Positions 63,591 to 64,000 of a stretch of 64,000 bases of DNA are shown here, in pieces (positions within the stretch are counted from its first letter, which is position 1; every line of letters begins with the position of its first letter). Made by a program: the position numbers and the translations under genes. The stretch is from positions 2,480,001 to 2,544,000 of the forward strand of contig NZ_CP034464.1 of NCBI RefSeq assembly GCF_003955735.1, in the 5' to 3' direction. Source of the DNA: Undibacterium parvum (GTDB lineage Bacteria > Pseudomonadota > Gammaproteobacteria > Burkholderiales > Burkholderiaceae_D). Below the pieces are notes generated by a model. The model ran no database searches. It saw nothing but the letters and a program-made list of their open reading frames with translations, and had not been told where the DNA came from.

Positions 63591-63619
63591 AAAAAAACCC
63601 GCGTCTTGGGGAGCGCGGG
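63591..63619 (-). terminator. Minus-strand Rho-independent terminator without an obvious gene
   Basis: Stem of six base pairs (63598-63603 with 63614-63619), extendable by two pairs, followed on the minus strand by seven Ts. Confidence 0.75.
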
Positions 63620-63662
63620 GAACTTGGAACAGAGCGCTAACAGCTGCCTACGCGCGATTGCC
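63591..63662 (-). ncRNA. Candidate small RNA with strong terminator (tentative)
   Basis: On the minus strand a cccgcg/cgcggg stem with a ten-base loop is followed by seven Ts (plus-strand As 63591-63597). No minus-strand gene lies to its right to be ended by it. Upstream are a weak TTGCTG (63690-63695) and TATACA (63669-63674) spaced 15 bases, which would give an RNA of about 72 bases. The promoter is poor, so it may instead be a relic terminator. Confidence 0.3.
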
Positions 63663-63846
63663 AGGCAGTGTATAAGTTTTGAAAAAAATCAGCAATCCAG
63701 ATTTCTACCCGGTGCGCCAAGTAGTTTTACCGATAAGCGAGGGCGTGCAGGTAAAGATGCCGGTGATTGTGCCTCAGCAGCAGAGCCACAGCGAAGATCG
63801 GAAACGCAGATCCACGTTAGAAATCCAAAGGTGGCCTGCCCGCTCA

Positions 63847-63861
63847 CGTATATTCCATGCG
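63847..63861. repeat. Degenerate half copy of the 58-bp palindromic repeat
   Basis: cgtatattccatgcg differs by one base from the arm at 1752-1766. The partner arm is only vaguely present (catatgcga at 63874-63882), so this looks like a decayed copy. Confidence 0.5.
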
Positions 63862-63916
63862 CCTCTCCAAGCACATATGCGAATTAAAGTTCGAATTGCG
63901 ACGGCATAAGGATAGA

Positions 63917-63956
63917 AATACAAAGATTTTACTCGTTACAGGAGTACCTTTGTATT
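63917..63956 (+). promoter_or_regulatory. Hairpin in the leader of the right-edge gene
   Basis: Nine-base arms aatacaaag (63917-63925) and ctttgtatt (63948-63956) with an inner tactc/gagta pair around gttacag. It ends 23 bases before ATG 63980 and could be an operator or leader structure. Confidence 0.5.
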
Positions 63957-63979
63957 GTTCTTAACCCAAGGAAATCGCA

Positions 63980-64000
63980 ATGGAATTTACTCACCTCAGA
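63980..64000 (+). CDS. Start of a gene cut by the right window edge
   Basis: ATG at 63980 follows AAGGAAA with seven-base spacing and opens MEFTHLR up to the last base. Only seven codons are visible, so the product cannot be identified. Confidence 0.4.

Larger units (their letters stand above)
63482..63979. other. Intergenic region before the right-edge gene
   Basis: About 500 bases with no supported protein gene. It contains a small hairpin (cccgc-gctt-gcggg at 63547-63560), a strong minus-strand terminator (63591-63619), a degenerate half copy of the dispersed repeat (63847-63861) and a hairpin before the last start codon (63917-63956). Short frames such as 63679-63909 have no clear homology. 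Confidence 0.5.

Noticed and set aside
63870..63900. tRNA-like gttcgaatt stretch
   Set aside because: The surrounding bases do not form a cloverleaf; no acceptor or anticodon stem could be found.
63679..63909. 76-residue plus-strand open frame
   Set aside because: TTG start without a ribosome site, contains the decayed repeat copy, and shows no recognisable domain; could be a relic but not supportable.

Overview
The window looks like a chromosomal segment of a Gram-negative betaproteobacterium, most likely Burkholderiales and perhaps Oxalobacteraceae (an Undibacterium-like organism). This is inferred from moderate GC, a class I GshA, a TssQ-type lipoprotein next to a PEGA-domain kinase, an exosortase-A-associated gene set, TonB-dependent uptake and RND efflux. 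No tRNA, rRNA, CRISPR array, insertion sequence, integrase or phage gene was recognised, so most of the window reads as ordinary chromosome with several accessory cassettes.

Left part (1-9.3 kb): the end of an FdhF/YdeP-like molybdopterin oxidoreductase and an FdhD carrying an extra N-terminal winged-helix-like domain; an intergenic block of palindromic repeats; an SMR transporter; a methyltransferase; a Ser/Thr kinase plus TssQ lipoprotein; a DUF4124 protein; gshA; and a secreted TPR protein.

The most unusual region is 9.4-16.7 kb. On the minus strand lie an acyl carrier protein and two alpha/beta hydrolases of the exosortase-A-associated families. Divergently, behind a well-formed sigma-54 promoter, lie a Tat-type secreted Cys-containing protein of unknown function, a PqqD-like peptide chaperone, an HPr-kinase-related kinase, a nucleotidyltransferase, a Sel1/lytic transglycosylase and an exosortase-associated GNAT acyltransferase. 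No exosortase and no PEP-CTERM protein is in the window. The combination suggests a peptide or protein modification system in which a PqqD-like module presents a leader to a kinase and a nucleotidyltransferase, coupled to acyl transfer and cell-wall opening. It is the best candidate here for an undescribed system.

Middle part (16.7-34.7 kb): slyX, an HDOD protein, a chemoreceptor, a stand-alone Cache protein, a small Cys-containing secreted protein, a VOC protein, alanine dehydrogenase, a membrane protein, a DEDD-type exonuclease, a TPR-GGDEF diguanylate cyclase, an orphan sugar-type binding protein, a hybrid PAS sensor kinase, a DUF1700/GIN-domain pair, a second orphan binding protein and two small envelope proteins.

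Metal efflux region (34.2-43.6 kb): an operon for a CzcA/CusA-type RND pump, its adaptor, a His-rich membrane protein and a TolC-family channel. It is divergent from an OmpR-type regulator, a SnoaL-like secreted protein and a sensor kinase, with a CopR/CusR-like palindrome between the two arms.

Right part (43.7-64 kb): housekeeping genes (flavoprotein, PilZ, YbaK, DUF1289, MBL hydrolase, GST), a FixJ-type two-component pair, and a glycan-use locus. That locus holds a ROK kinase, a cytoplasmic GH9 enzyme, a MalK/G/F/E-type ABC importer, a TonB-dependent receptor, a NagX/HGSNAT-like membrane acyltransferase and an MFS transporter. The gene content fits uptake of beta-linked oligosaccharides, possibly amino-sugar ones, across the outer and inner membranes followed by intracellular cleavage and phosphorylation. 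A 58-bp palindromic repeat occurs twice (1.75 and 47.9 kb), with a third degenerate half copy at 63.8 kb.
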